From: Christensenella sp. UBA1685
GTDB lineage: Bacteria; Bacillota; Clostridia; Christensenellales; CAG-138
Assembly (NCBI GenBank): GCA_002320595.1
Contig: DCKB01000042.1
Location: 1 to 41,940 of the forward strand
Length of the DNA stretch: 41,940 bases
Direction: 5' to 3'
Under the pieces are notes generated by a model, which worked only from the letters and a program-made list of their open reading frames with translations, had not been told where the DNA came from and did no database searches. This document shows positions 1 through 7,614 of the stretch, piece by piece. Position numbers and translations under genes: made by a program. Position 1 is the first letter of the stretch. Every line of letters starts with the position of its first letter.

Positions 1-81
1 CAGTTCAACTGGTGGTTTTGATTACAGCGCTATAAAAAACGCAAGAAGTTCACAAAAGTTTTTCTTTTTAGAGCCTCAGCA

Positions 82-110
82 TTGAAATGCCTTCCAAAAT
101 GCGTTAAACT
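82..110 (+). promoter_or_regulatory. Probable sigma-A promoter of the NCS2 permease gene
   Basis: A -35 hexamer TTGAAA (82-87) is followed after 17 bases by TAAACT (105-110). Transcription would begin near 117, giving a leader of about 140 bases before the permease start codon. An overlapping TATATA at 110-115 is too far from the -35 to be preferred. Confidence 0.5.
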
Positions 111-117
111 ATATATG

Positions 118-259
118 TAATTCATGTTTCTTACCATAACGGAGCAATGAAAATGGGGATTCACGGCATATTTCATATCATGAATAAGGTTCCCCGATTA
201 TTTATGGCTTTGTGCTTGGAAAGAAAGAACATTCATTTAAGGAAAGGAAGGTTTCTTAC
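118..259 (+). promoter_or_regulatory. Structured 5' leader of the permease gene
   Basis: The transcribed leader holds a hairpin at 155-195. GGGGA (155-159) pairs with TCCCC (191-195), and TTCA (160-163) pairs with TGAA (181-184), leaving a bulge on the 3' side. No U-run follows, so it is not an intrinsic terminator. I looked for the purine-riboswitch core (TATGG, GTTTCTACC, CCGTAAA loops) and did not find it. The leader may be a different regulatory RNA or simply structured mRNA. Confidence 0.3.
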
Positions 260-1585
260 ATGTTGGAAAAGCTCTTTAAACTGAAAGAACACAACACCAC
301 CGTGAAGACGGAGATTATTGCCGGCATTACAACGTTTTTTGCCATGGCTTACATCATCTTCGTCAACCCCAGCTTCCTGAGCCAGGCGGGGATGGACTAC
401 AATGCAGTTATGATGGCAACATGCCTCGCCGCTGCACTCGGCACGCTCCTTACCGCTTTTATGGCGAATGTGCCGTTTGCACAGGCTCCGGGTATGGGCT
501 TGAACGCATTCTTCACCTACAGCGTATGCATGGGCATGGGCTATACTTGGCAGAACGCGCTTGCTATCGTCATGCTCTCTGGCCTGATCTTCTTTGCGGT
601 TTCCGTTTCTCCGCTCCGCTCCAAGATTATTGCGGCAATTCCGGCGTCCCTGAAGAGCGCGATCAGCGCCGGCATCGGCCTGTTCATCGCTCTGATCGGC
701 ATGTTCAACGTTGGCATCGTCCGTACGACTCCTGCCGGCCTCGTTGAGCTTGGCGGAATCACGGGTGGCGCCGCGCTTGTAGCGCTCATCGGCCTTATCA
801 TCACCGCAGTGCTGATGGCCTACAAAGTGAAGGGTGCGCTCTTCATCGGCATCATTGCGACCACGATCGTCGGCATTCCGTTTGGCGTGACCACCTTCCC
901 GGATAAGATCGCGTTCCATGGCTTCAATACGCTCGCGCCCGTGTTCGGCAAGGTGTTCACAGAAGGATTCAACGGCCTCATGGCACACGGCTTCCTCGCC
1001 CTGATCACGGCGATCGTCACCTTTGCGATCTGCGATTGCTTCGACACTGTCGGCACGTTGATCGGTACCGCGAAGGCTGCCGGCATGCTTGATAAGGACG
1101 GCAACCTGCCCAAGGGCGATAAAGCGCTCATCGCAGACTCCATCGCGACCGTTTGCGGCGCAGTCCTCGGCACTTCCACTGTGACCACTTTCGTTGAAAG
1201 CTCTACAGGCATCAGCGAAGGCGGCCGCACCGGCCTGACCAGTGTTGTCGTTGGCATCCTGTTCATTCTTGCAGCGTTCTTCTTCGGCCCCATCGCTGGC
1301 ATCATCCCCAGCGCTGCGACCGCGCCTGCGCTCATTATCGTTGGCGTGCTGATGCTTGGCAACGCGGCCGACATCAACTGGAAGGACATTGAGGTTGCCA
1401 TACCGTGCTTCCTGACGATCTCCATGATGCCGTTTGCCTACTCCATCTCCGATGGTATCGGCTTCGGCTTCATCTCCTACACGCTCATCAAGGTTGCGCG
1501 CGGCAAGTTCAAGGAAGTTCCGATCTTCCTGTATGTGATTTCCGTGCTGTTCATTCTCAAGTACGTCCTGAGCAACCTCGGCTGA
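260..1585 (+). CDS. NCS2-family purine (guanine/hypoxanthine/adenine-type) permease
   Basis: The 441-residue polytopic membrane protein would import nucleobases by cation symport across the cytoplasmic membrane. The N-terminus (KTEIIAGITTFFAMAYIIFVNP) is typical of the AzgA/PbuG/PbuO branch of NCS2 rather than the uracil/xanthine branch. The FAICDCFDTVGTLIGTA stretch and the later STVTTFVESSTGISEGGRTG stretch match the substrate-site and signature regions of that branch. The ATG at 260 is preferred over an upstream in-frame ATG at 212 because a purine-rich GGAAAGGAAGG lies just before it and homologues start here. It is a single-gene unit, with its own promoter and structured leader upstream and a strong terminator directly downstream. 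Exact substrate cannot be assigned from sequence alone. Confidence 0.93.
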   Translation: MLEKLFKLKEHNTTVKTEIIAGITTFFAMAYIIFVNPSFLSQAGMDYNAVMMATCLAAALGTLLTAFMANVPFAQAPGMGLNAFFTYSVCMGMGYTWQNALAIVMLSGLIFFAVSVSPLRSKIIAAIPASLKSAISAGIGLFIALIGMFNVGIVRTTPAGLVELGGITGGAALVALIGLIITAVLMAYKVKGALFIGIIATTIVGIPFGVTTFPDKIAFHGFNTLAPVFGKVFTEGFNGLMAHGFLALITAIVTFAICDCFDTVGTLIGTAKAAGMLDKDGNLPKGDKALIADSIATVCGAVLGTSTVTTFVESSTGISEGGRTGLTSVVVGILFILAAFFFGPIAGIIPSAATAPALIIVGVLMLGNAADINWKDIEVAIPCFLTISMMPFAYSISDGIGFGFISYTLIKVARGKFKEVPIFLYVISVLFILKYVLSNLG

Positions 1586-1602
1586 CGCAAAACGAACCAT
1601 TC

Positions 1603-1631
1603 GGGCGGCGATTTTTCGCCGCCTGTTTTTT
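1603..1631 (+). terminator. Intrinsic terminator of the permease gene
   Basis: GGCGGCG (1604-1610) pairs with CGCCGCC (1617-1623), extended by an A-T pair at the loop, and is followed by TGTTTTTT. Confidence 0.9.
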
Positions 1632-1667
1632 GCCCGATTTGATTCGGAAAAAGTTTACTTGCCTTTT

Positions 1668-1696
1668 TTGCGCCGATCCATTACCTTATTTATATA
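1668..1696 (+). promoter_or_regulatory. Probable promoter of the redox operon
   Basis: TTGCGC (1668-1673) and TATATA (1691-1696) are spaced by exactly 17 bases, upstream of the CLEC microprotein gene and just after the permease terminator. Confidence 0.45.
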
Positions 1697-1731
1697 CAGA
1701 CGTATGCTTGATATAAAGGGGGGATTACTGT

Positions 1732-1884
1732 ATGAAGAAGCTTAGCCCGCCGCGTGCGCTTTTGACGGTAGCGCTGCTTTTAACAGCCGCTTTCCTGATT
1801 TGCTTTGGCCTTATGCGCGGCGAGTTTATGCGAGTATTATCCAAGGCGGCGTCAATTTGCCTTGAATGTATCGGAATCGGGTGA
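1732..1884 (+). CDS. CD1871A-like CXXC microprotein, single-pass membrane
   Basis: This 50-residue protein has a lysine-containing start, one hydrophobic segment (about residues 10-27), and a C-terminal CLEC motif (C43, C46) followed by IGIG. That layout and the SICLECIGIG ending match the small clostridial CD1871A-type CXXC family, whose biochemical role I do not know. The start follows a GGGGGGA stretch. Its stop is only four bases before the next gene, an iron-sulfur membrane protein, and a thioredoxin-like lipoprotein follows. I infer that the cysteine pair takes part in the same membrane redox chain, as a thiol relay or metal site. It would be missed by any length cut-off above 50 residues. 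Confidence 0.75.
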   Translation: MKKLSPPRALLTVALLLTAAFLICFGLMRGEFMRVLSKAASICLECIGIG

Positions 1885-1888
1885 GAAG

Positions 1889-2779
1889 ATGCATAAAAAG
1901 ATCAAACGAATCATCCGCCCGTTAATTCAAGGGTTGAGTGCGCTTGCTTTTAACCTGAATCTAACCGGATTCGCTTCCGGCAGTATCTATACCGGCCCGC
2001 TCAAAGGCGTATGCGTGCCGGTTCTTAACTGCTACTCCTGCCCTGGTGCGGTAGGTGCATGCCCAATCGGCGCACTGCAATCCTCTTTTGCAGCCATCGG
2101 AGGAAAGCTTGCGTACTACGTACTGGGCATGTTGCTGCTTTTTGCAATTACGCTCGGTCGCTTTTTTTGCGGGTGGCTTTGCCCTTTCGGAGCAGCGCAG
2201 GGGCTGTTGCATAAGGCCCCTGTGAAGAAGCTGAGAATTCCAAAGTGCATTGATGCTCCGCTGCGATGCCTGAAATATGCGGCGCTTTTCGTGCTTGTCA
2301 TCGGCCTGCCGCTGCTTGCCCGCAACGGTGTTAACATGAGTTCGCCTTATTTTTGCAAATGGATCTGCCCGGCGGGGACGCTTGAGGGCGGCGTGCCGCT
2401 TGCGCTTGCGAATAGTTCGGTGCGGGGGGCTTTGGGCGGCCAATTTGCATGGAAACTATCGCTCTCTGTGGCGATCCTTGCGCTCTGCTTTTTTATATAT
2501 CGGCCGTTCTGCAAATATCTTTGCCCGCTCGGCGCGTTTTATGGGATGTTTGCAAAACTCAGCTTGTATCGCTACACTGTGGACGCAAGCGCCTGTACGC
2601 ACTGTGGCGCCTGCGCCGAGGTTTGTAAAATGGGGGTGGATCCTGCACGCGAGCCAAACAGCGGCGAGTGCATTCGCTGTGGGGATTGTAAGCGTATTTG
2701 CCCGACAGGCGCCTTGAAAACGCGTGCATGCTTTGGATGTGAAAAACGGAATTTAACGCAAAAAGGAGGTAATGAATGA
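1889..2779 (+). CDS. NapH/MauN-type polytopic 4Fe-4S membrane protein
   Basis: The 296-residue protein combines several membrane segments with many iron-sulfur cysteines. CxxxCP motifs occur at 94-98 (CGWLCP), 156-160 (CKWICP) and 208-212 (CKYLCP), as in NapH/NosR/RdxA-type electron-transfer proteins. Two ferredoxin-like clusters follow at C236/C239/C242/C246 and C261/C264/C267/C271. An additional cysteine group lies at C48/C51/C58, and a CFGC pair near the C-terminus. It probably carries electrons across or along the cytoplasmic membrane; donor and acceptor are unknown. The ATG at 1889 is chosen because it lies four bases after the preceding stop and begins a basic, family-like N-terminus. 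It overlaps the next gene by four bases (ATGA), which implies translational coupling. Confidence 0.85.
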   Translation: MHKKIKRIIRPLIQGLSALAFNLNLTGFASGSIYTGPLKGVCVPVLNCYSCPGAVGACPIGALQSSFAAIGGKLAYYVLGMLLLFAITLGRFFCGWLCPFGAAQGLLHKAPVKKLRIPKCIDAPLRCLKYAALFVLVIGLPLLARNGVNMSSPYFCKWICPAGTLEGGVPLALANSSVRGALGGQFAWKLSLSVAILALCFFIYRPFCKYLCPLGAFYGMFAKLSLYRYTVDASACTHCGACAEVCKMGVDPAREPNSGECIRCGDCKRICPTGALKTRACFGCEKRNLTQKGGNE

Positions 2780-3396
2780 AGAAATTGATTTGCTTTGCAA
2801 GCGTTTTGGCATTTCTCTGCGCCGGGCTTGCCGGCTGTGTCGGCATTGAGTTTAATGGCTTGCACGCGCAAACGCCGGAGGTGACAGATTCAAGCCATAC
2901 GCCGCAACTTGAAACGCCGGACACGGTGGTGCCGCCGACTGAAACGCCTGCGCCGGTTCCTGTTTCCTTTGATTTTGATACGGTGGATTTGGATGGAAAC
3001 GCAGTGAACACGCGTGAATTTGCGGCGGAGCATGAATTGACGCTCGTGAATTTTTGGGCAACATGGTGCGGCCCTTGCGTCGGCGAAATGCCGGAGCTCC
3101 AAAGCCTGCACGAACGGTTTTCCACAGAAGCGGCGGAGGCTGATGTAGCAATTCTGGGCGTGTGGCTTGATACGGAGAACGCAGGGGACTTGGATGCAGT
3201 ACTGGAATATACCGGAGCCGCGTATCCCATCGTGGAATTCCGCGATGAAATGCAGAATGCGGTGGAGCTGCAGTATATCCCGGCCACAATCTTCCTGAAT
3301 AAGGATGGCGACATCGTGGGGAAGCCCGTCGTCGGTGCTCTGGATGTGGAGGGATGGCTTGCGGAGATTGAAGGGCGGCTTAAACAGCTGGAATAA
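2776..3396 (+). CDS. TlpA/ResA-like lipoprotein thioredoxin
   Basis: The 206-residue protein is a membrane-anchored thiol-disulfide oxidoreductase. A lipoprotein signal peptide ends in LAGC with C21 as the lipidated cysteine. A Pro/Thr-rich linker (about 35-62) precedes the thioredoxin fold, which carries the active site WCGPC (C98, C101) and a later cis-Pro loop IPATIFL. It acts on the outer face of the membrane, reducing or oxidising extracytoplasmic thiols. The ATG overlaps the stop of the iron-sulfur gene and has an AAAAGGAGG Shine-Dalgarno. Together with the CLEC microprotein and the NapH-like protein it forms a three-gene unit. I infer that the iron-sulfur protein supplies or drains electrons through this thioredoxin. 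Confidence 0.88.
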   Translation: MKKLICFASVLAFLCAGLAGCVGIEFNGLHAQTPEVTDSSHTPQLETPDTVVPPTETPAPVPVSFDFDTVDLDGNAVNTREFAAEHELTLVNFWATWCGPCVGEMPELQSLHERFSTEAAEADVAILGVWLDTENAGDLDAVLEYTGAAYPIVEFRDEMQNAVELQYIPATIFLNKDGDIVGKPVVGALDVEGWLAEIEGRLKQLE

Positions 3397-3406
3397 AATA
3401 AGACAA

Positions 3407-3450
3407 AAAGCATAGGCGGGCTGCTTCATCGCCCGCCTATGCTTTGCTTT
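3407..3450. terminator. Bidirectional intrinsic terminator between convergent genes
   Basis: A 14-bp stem (3408-3421 with 3431-3444, AAGCATAGGCGGGC and its complement) is flanked by T-rich sequence on the + side (TTTGCTTTT) and by A-rich sequence on the left, which gives U-rich RNA on the minus side. It separates the + redox operon from the minus-strand pair. Confidence 0.9.
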
Positions 3451-3460
3451 TGCAGCGCCC

Positions 3461-3718
3461 TTAACGCATGTCTTCCTTAGCGCCTGAAATAAGCGCCTCC
3501 TTTTCCGCATGCGTCAAACGCTTAAAAGCGCATTCACGGCGCATCGCCTCGCTTTTTCCATCAAAGCATTCGGAATAGACGAGCGCTACGGGGAGGCGGG
3601 AGCGGGTATATTTTGCACCGCGCCCCAAATTGTGCGTGCGGACGCGGGCCGCAAGGTCAGCGGCATAACCGGAATAGTATGTGCCGTCCGCACAGCGCAC
3701 AATGTAGGCGTAATACAT
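3461..3718 (-). CDS. GIY-YIG domain protein (UPF0213-like)
   Basis: The 85-residue protein is a single GIY-YIG nuclease-like domain of the small stand-alone UPF0213/YhbQ/YazA type. It opens with YYAYIVRC and YYSGYA, which supply the GIY-YIG pair. A conserved RVRTHN and GAKYTRSRLPVALVYSE segment follows, then a C-terminal EAMRRECAFKRLT helix with the conserved acidic residue. Family members are related to DNA structure-specific endonucleases such as UvrC and SLX1, but the function of the small proteins is poorly defined. It lies three bases downstream of the LUD gene on the same strand and is probably co-transcribed with it. Confidence 0.85.
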   Translation of the reverse strand: MYYAYIVRCADGTYYSGYAADLAARVRTHNLGRGAKYTRSRLPVALVYSECFDGKSEAMRRECAFKRLTHAEKEALISGAKEDMR

Positions 3719-3721
3719 GGC

Positions 3722-4333
3722 TCAGTATCCCAGTTCCTCGTCAATCAGCACAAGGTGCAACTCGGAAAGCAGGTTCGGGGGATATTCGATAATGCTTGTT
3801 ATTTTGCACATGCGGCGCGGGGAAGCGCAATCCGTGCACTCGCCTGTGAGCGCGCAGGGGGTGTTCGTATTGAGGCGGCGTCCGTTTGCGGGGCAAGCTA
3901 CACGTTTGATGCGGGCAATGGCTTCGTCTAGACCGCCCTCAACAAGCTTGTTTTTTCCAATAAACAGAACTACTTTTTTCGGTCCTGCAAACATGCCCGC
4001 GACGCGGTTGCCTGTGCCGTCGATGTTCACAAGCCTGCCGTCCCGTGTGACTGCGTTCGTGGAGCAGACGAACCAGTCCGCATGCGCGGCGCTCGCTTGG
4101 GCCTTGCCGGGATCGTCGGATTTCCAATGCCAATAGACGGCGTTTCCGTTTTCCTGCAGCGTTTCATAAAGCCCAAGCTCCGTTACCGTAACGGAACCGC
4201 CGAACCCAACGGAACCGCTGCCGATAAGCGAAATCCCCAGCTCCTTTGCTTCAGCTGCAGTTGCTGCACTATGCACAAGGAAGCGGCGCTTTTCGAGCGC
4301 TTTCACAAATTCATCATATCGTTCGCAGAACAT
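3722..4333 (-). CDS. LUD-domain (LutC/YkgG-like, DUF162) protein
   Basis: The 203-residue cytoplasmic protein has the LUD fold seen in LutB/LutC of lactate utilisation. The GSGSVGFGGSVTVTELGLYE segment is the family signature. A cysteine-rich stretch near the C-terminus (CALTGECTDCASPRRMC) may bind a metal or an Fe-S cluster. Clostridia carry many stand-alone copies annotated as lactate utilisation protein without proof of substrate, and the lutA and lutB partners are absent here. The ATG at 4333 is chosen because a GGAGG (4345-4349, minus strand) sits 11 bases upstream; a GTG at 4345 overlaps that site and is unlikely. A good minus-strand promoter precedes it. Confidence 0.82.
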   Translation of the reverse strand: MFCERYDEFVKALEKRRFLVHSAATAAEAKELGISLIGSGSVGFGGSVTVTELGLYETLQENGNAVYWHWKSDDPGKAQASAAHADWFVCSTNAVTRDGRLVNIDGTGNRVAGMFAGPKKVVLFIGKNKLVEGGLDEAIARIKRVACPANGRRLNTNTPCALTGECTDCASPRRMCKITSIIEYPPNLLSELHLVLIDEELGY

Positions 4334-4366
4334 GGTCGTATACACCTCCAGATCAGATTAAAAAAA

Positions 4367-4396
4367 AGTATAGCACAACACGGGCGGCGCTTGCAA
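4367..4396 (-). promoter_or_regulatory. Sigma-A promoter of the LUD/GIY-YIG pair (minus strand)
   Basis: Read on the minus strand, TTGCAA (4391-4396) is followed after 18 bases by TATACT (4367-4372). An extended -10 TGC directly precedes the -10 box. Confidence 0.6.
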
Positions 4397-4397
4397 T

Positions 4398-4427
4398 TTG
4401 CAGGTGTTTCAAGTATGATTTTATACG
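4398..4427 (+). promoter_or_regulatory. Candidate lepA promoter
   Basis: TTGCAG (4398-4403) lies 18 bases before TATACG (4422-4427). A second possible -10, GATAAT, is at 4428-4433. The region is divergent with the minus-strand promoter, and their -35 boxes almost touch. Confidence 0.35.
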
Positions 4428-4471
4428 GATAATTTTGCGAATTTGAAATAGATAAAGCTCGGAGGAATACG

Positions 4472-6274
4472 ATGGCATACAGCCAGGACTTGATTCGGAA
4501 CTTTTGCATCATCGCACACATCGACCACGGGAAATCCACCCTGGCCGACCGCATGATGGAGCTGACGGACACCGTCGCCCTGCGCGATATGGAGGCGCAG
4601 ATGCTCGACACAATGGACATTGAGCGTGAGCGCGGCATCACAATCAAAGCCACGGCTGTGCGGATGTTCTACACGCATACCGACGGCAAACAATACATGT
4701 TCAATCTCATCGACACGCCGGGCCACGTAGACTTTACGTACGAAGTTTCCCGCGCGCTTGCAGCGTGTGAAGGTGCGGTGCTTGTTGTGGATGCTACGCA
4801 GGGCATTGAAGCGCAAACGCTTGCAAACGTATACCTTGCGCTAGATAACGGGTTGGAGATCGTCCCGGTCATCAATAAGATCGACCTGCCAAGCGCCGAT
4901 GCAGAGCACGCCATCCGTGAAATAGAGGATGTGATCGGACTGCCTGCGGCGGATGCGCCGCGCATTTCAGCGAAGCTTGGCACAAACGTGAACGAGGTGC
5001 TCGCACAGATTGTAGAGCTCGTGCCGCCACCCGCAGGCCGCGCTGACGTGCCGCTGCGCGCGTTGATTTTTGATAGCATTTATGACAATTATAAGGGCGC
5101 TTTGAGCTACGTGCGCGTCAAAGAAGGCACGGTTCGCGCAGGCATGCGGATCCGCTCCATGGCGACGGGCCGGGAGTTCGAGGTGACGGAGGTTGGCGTA
5201 TTTACCCCTGCCCTTAAGCCGACCGATGAACTTTCGACCGGTGAGGTCGGTTATGTTTCAGCTTCAATCAAAAGCGTATCCGAAACCAAGGTGGGCGATA
5301 CCATCACCGATGCGGACAATCCGGCTGCGGAACCGCTGCCCGGCTATAAACAGGCGAACCCGATGGTATTCTGCGGCATCTATCCCGCGGATGGGGCGGA
5401 TTATGAATCGCTGCGCGATGCGTTGGATAAGCTGGTTTTGAACGACGCATCCCTTTCCTATGAACCGGAAACTTCAATGGCGCTCGGCTTTGGCTTCCGC
5501 TGCGGCTTCCTTGGGCTTCTGCACATGGAAATCATTCAGGAACGGCTGGAGCGTGAGTTCGATCTTGACCTTGTAACGACTGCGCCAAGTGTCATTTACA
5601 AGGTCAGGAAAAATGACGGGACTGAGCTTACGGTTGACAACCCCAGCAATCTGCCGGATCCTTCTGAGATTCAATCCATGGAAGAGCCGATGGTTGAAGC
5701 GCATATCATGACGCCTTCGGACTATGTGGGCGCAATTATGGAGCTTTGCCAGGAAAAGCGCGGCGTTTTCCGCGACATGAAATACATTGAAGAAAACCGC
5801 GTGAACATCCTGTACGAACTTCCGCTCAACGAGATCATCTATGATTTCTTCGACCAGCTGAAATCCCGCAGCCGCGGATATGCATCCTTTGATTATGAGC
5901 TTAAGGAGTATGTGCAGTCTGATCTGGTGAAACTTGATTTTCTGCTCAACGGCGATATGTGCGATGCGCTTTCCACTATTGTGCACCGGGATAAAGCATA
6001 CGCAAAAGGCCGTGCCGTTGCGGAAAAGCTGCAGGAGGTGATTCCGCGCCAGCAATTTGAAATCCCCATTCAGGCAGCCATTGGCGGGAAAATCATCGCG
6101 CGCGAAACCGTGCGCGCTGTGCGTAAGGACGTGCTTGCAAAGTGTTACGGCGGCGATATCACGCGCAAAAAGAAACTGCTTGAAAAGCAGAAGGAAGGTA
6201 AAAAGCGCATGCGCCAGATCGGGACCGTCTCACTGCCGAGCGAGGCATTCATGAGCGTGCTGCGCATTAACTGA
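4472..6274 (+). CDS. lepA: Elongation factor 4 (back-translocating ribosomal GTPase LepA)
   Basis: The 600-residue protein has the full LepA length and layout. A GTPase domain carries AHIDHGKST (P-loop), the DTPGHVDF switch II motif and NKIDLPSA. Beta-barrel domain II follows, then EF-G-like domains III and V, and the LepA-specific C-terminal domain (GGDITRKKKLLEKQKEGKKRMRQIG). LepA binds ribosomes and helps translation under stress or during subunit biogenesis. The ATG at 4472 has a GGAGG Shine-Dalgarno at a normal distance. The gene is followed after eight bases by hemW, the usual Firmicutes order, often just ahead of hrcA. Confidence 0.98.
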   Translation: MAYSQDLIRNFCIIAHIDHGKSTLADRMMELTDTVALRDMEAQMLDTMDIERERGITIKATAVRMFYTHTDGKQYMFNLIDTPGHVDFTYEVSRALAACEGAVLVVDATQGIEAQTLANVYLALDNGLEIVPVINKIDLPSADAEHAIREIEDVIGLPAADAPRISAKLGTNVNEVLAQIVELVPPPAGRADVPLRALIFDSIYDNYKGALSYVRVKEGTVRAGMRIRSMATGREFEVTEVGVFTPALKPTDELSTGEVGYVSASIKSVSETKVGDTITDADNPAAEPLPGYKQANPMVFCGIYPADGADYESLRDALDKLVLNDASLSYEPETSMALGFGFRCGFLGLLHMEIIQERLEREFDLDLVTTAPSVIYKVRKNDGTELTVDNPSNLPDPSEIQSMEEPMVEAHIMTPSDYVGAIMELCQEKRGVFRDMKYIEENRVNILYELPLNEIIYDFFDQLKSRSRGYASFDYELKEYVQSDLVKLDFLLNGDMCDALSTIVHRDKAYAKGRAVAEKLQEVIPRQQFEIPIQAAIGGKIIARETVRAVRKDVLAKCYGGDITRKKKLLEKQKEGKKRMRQIGTVSLPSEAFMSVLRIN

Positions 6275-6282
6275 GGCAAAGT

Positions 6283-7428
6283 ATGGCTGGACTGTATCTT
6301 CACATTCCGTATTGCAAGTCAAAATGCCGCTACTGCGATTTCGTTTCGTTTGCGGACTGCGAAAGCATGGGGGAATACTGTGCCGCGCTTTTGAAGGAAA
6401 TGCGGCTTGATGCCGCCGCGCTTCCGAAACAGGCATATGATACCGTTTTTTTCGGCGGCGGTACGCCGTCCATTCTGCCTGTCGGAGCGGTGGCAATGCT
6501 GACGGACGCGCTGCGCGCATCGTTTGAAATTATGCCGGATGCAGAGATTACCATTGAAGCCAACCCCGGCACGCTCAATGAAACCAAACTGCGGGAATAC
6601 CGGGCGGCCGGCATTAACCGCCTGTCCATGGGGCTGCAAAGCACAAACGACGCTCTTTTGGAAACGATTGGGCGCATACATCGCTATGCGGATTTTGTGC
6701 AAAACTATGAGTGTGCAAGGGCGGCCGGGTTCACGAACATCAGTGCGGACCTGATGTACGGCCTGCCGGGACAGACGGTAAAGGATCATCTGGACGCGAT
6801 TGAGACGCTTTACAGGCTTGGACTCAATCATATCTCTGCGTATTCGCTCATCGTGGAGGAGGGGACACCCCTGTATACCGATGTGACCGGCGGCGCGGAG
6901 AGCCTTCCTGCGGAGGATGATGTGTATCTGATGCATCGGCGCGGCATGGAGTTCCTTGAAACACTCGGGTATGCGCGCTACGAGATCTCCAACTATGCAA
7001 AGCCGGGATTTGCTTCCCGGCACAACCTGAATTACTGGGAGAACGGAATGTACCTTGGCCTTGGACTCAACTCCCATTCCGCGATGCGCATAAATGGAAG
7101 CTGGATGCGCTTTGCAAACACGGAGCGGCTTTCGGATTACATCATGAGCTGCAATCAGGGTATTCGGCCGCTTGCCTCGGAGCCGGAGGCAATTCCGCGC
7201 GCGGAGGAGATGTTTGAAACGGTGATGCTCGGCCTGCGCAAAACGGAGGGTATTTCGGAAGCCGCGTTTCGCTTGCGCTTTGGCGAAGAGATCGAGGACG
7301 TATATCCAGAGGCCCTTAAATCGCTTGCCACGCACGGTTGGCTTGTACGGGATAACGGGGCCTGCCGCCTGACGGATGAGGGGCTGGATTTCCAAAATGA
7401 AGCGCTTTTGGCTTTTTTGCCGGACTGA
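6283..7428 (+). CDS. hemW: Radical SAM heme chaperone HemW
   Basis: The 381-residue cytoplasmic radical SAM protein has the iron-sulfur motif CxxxCxxC in YCKSKCRYCDF close to the N-terminus. FFGGGTPSIL, the EANPGTL motif and the C-terminal HemN-type domain follow. Proteins of this length, lacking the longer N-terminal region of true coproporphyrinogen dehydrogenase HemN, act as heme-trafficking proteins and are now called HemW. It starts eight bases after lepA and is probably co-transcribed with it. The downstream gap holds the separate heat-shock promoter. Confidence 0.93.
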   Translation: MAGLYLHIPYCKSKCRYCDFVSFADCESMGEYCAALLKEMRLDAAALPKQAYDTVFFGGGTPSILPVGAVAMLTDALRASFEIMPDAEITIEANPGTLNETKLREYRAAGINRLSMGLQSTNDALLETIGRIHRYADFVQNYECARAAGFTNISADLMYGLPGQTVKDHLDAIETLYRLGLNHISAYSLIVEEGTPLYTDVTGGAESLPAEDDVYLMHRRGMEFLETLGYARYEISNYAKPGFASRHNLNYWENGMYLGLGLNSHSAMRINGSWMRFANTERLSDYIMSCNQGIRPLASEPEAIPRAEEMFETVMLGLRKTEGISEAAFRLRFGEEIEDVYPEALKSLATHGWLVRDNGACRLTDEGLDFQNEALLAFLPD

Positions 7429-7503
7429 TGGCACCGCTTTGTTGCAGCGCGAAATTATCATTTTAATGTTACCGTTTTGTCACAATGGTAAGCTCTGCAC
7501 GGG

Positions 7504-7532
7504 TTGACAAAGGCTCGCCGCAGAGCTATATT
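7504..7532 (+). promoter_or_regulatory. Sigma-A promoter of the hrcA-grpE-dnaK-dnaJ operon
   Basis: A perfect -35 TTGACA (7504-7509) and a -10 TATATT (7527-7532) are separated by 17 bases. The CIRCE operator starts 14 bases after the -10, so HrcA would block initiation or escape. Confidence 0.85.
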
Positions 7533-7545
7533 TTTACTGTACGGT

Positions 7546-7572
7546 TTAGCACTCAATATGCGTGAGTGCTAA
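7546..7572 (+). promoter_or_regulatory. CIRCE operator (HrcA binding site)
   Basis: A perfect inverted repeat, TTAGCACTC (7546-7554) and GAGTGCTAA (7564-7572), is separated by 9 bases and matches the CIRCE consensus exactly. It places the heat-shock operon under HrcA autorepression. Confidence 0.98.
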
Positions 7573-7614
7573 CAGGCGCCCACAAACAGCAAAGAGGGAA
7601 AGGAGGGAGCCACG

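Noticed and set aside
118..200. Guanine/adenine riboswitch ahead of the permease
   Set aside because: GTTTCTTACC at 125-134 recalls the J2/3 core, but the other conserved loops (ATATGG, CCGTAAA, GACTATG) and the closing stem are absent.
233..1600. A 455-codon open frame antisense to the NCS2 permease
   Set aside because: Composition is polar and arginine/aspartate rich, as expected from reversing a GC-biased membrane protein gene. It runs through the terminator and has no family match.
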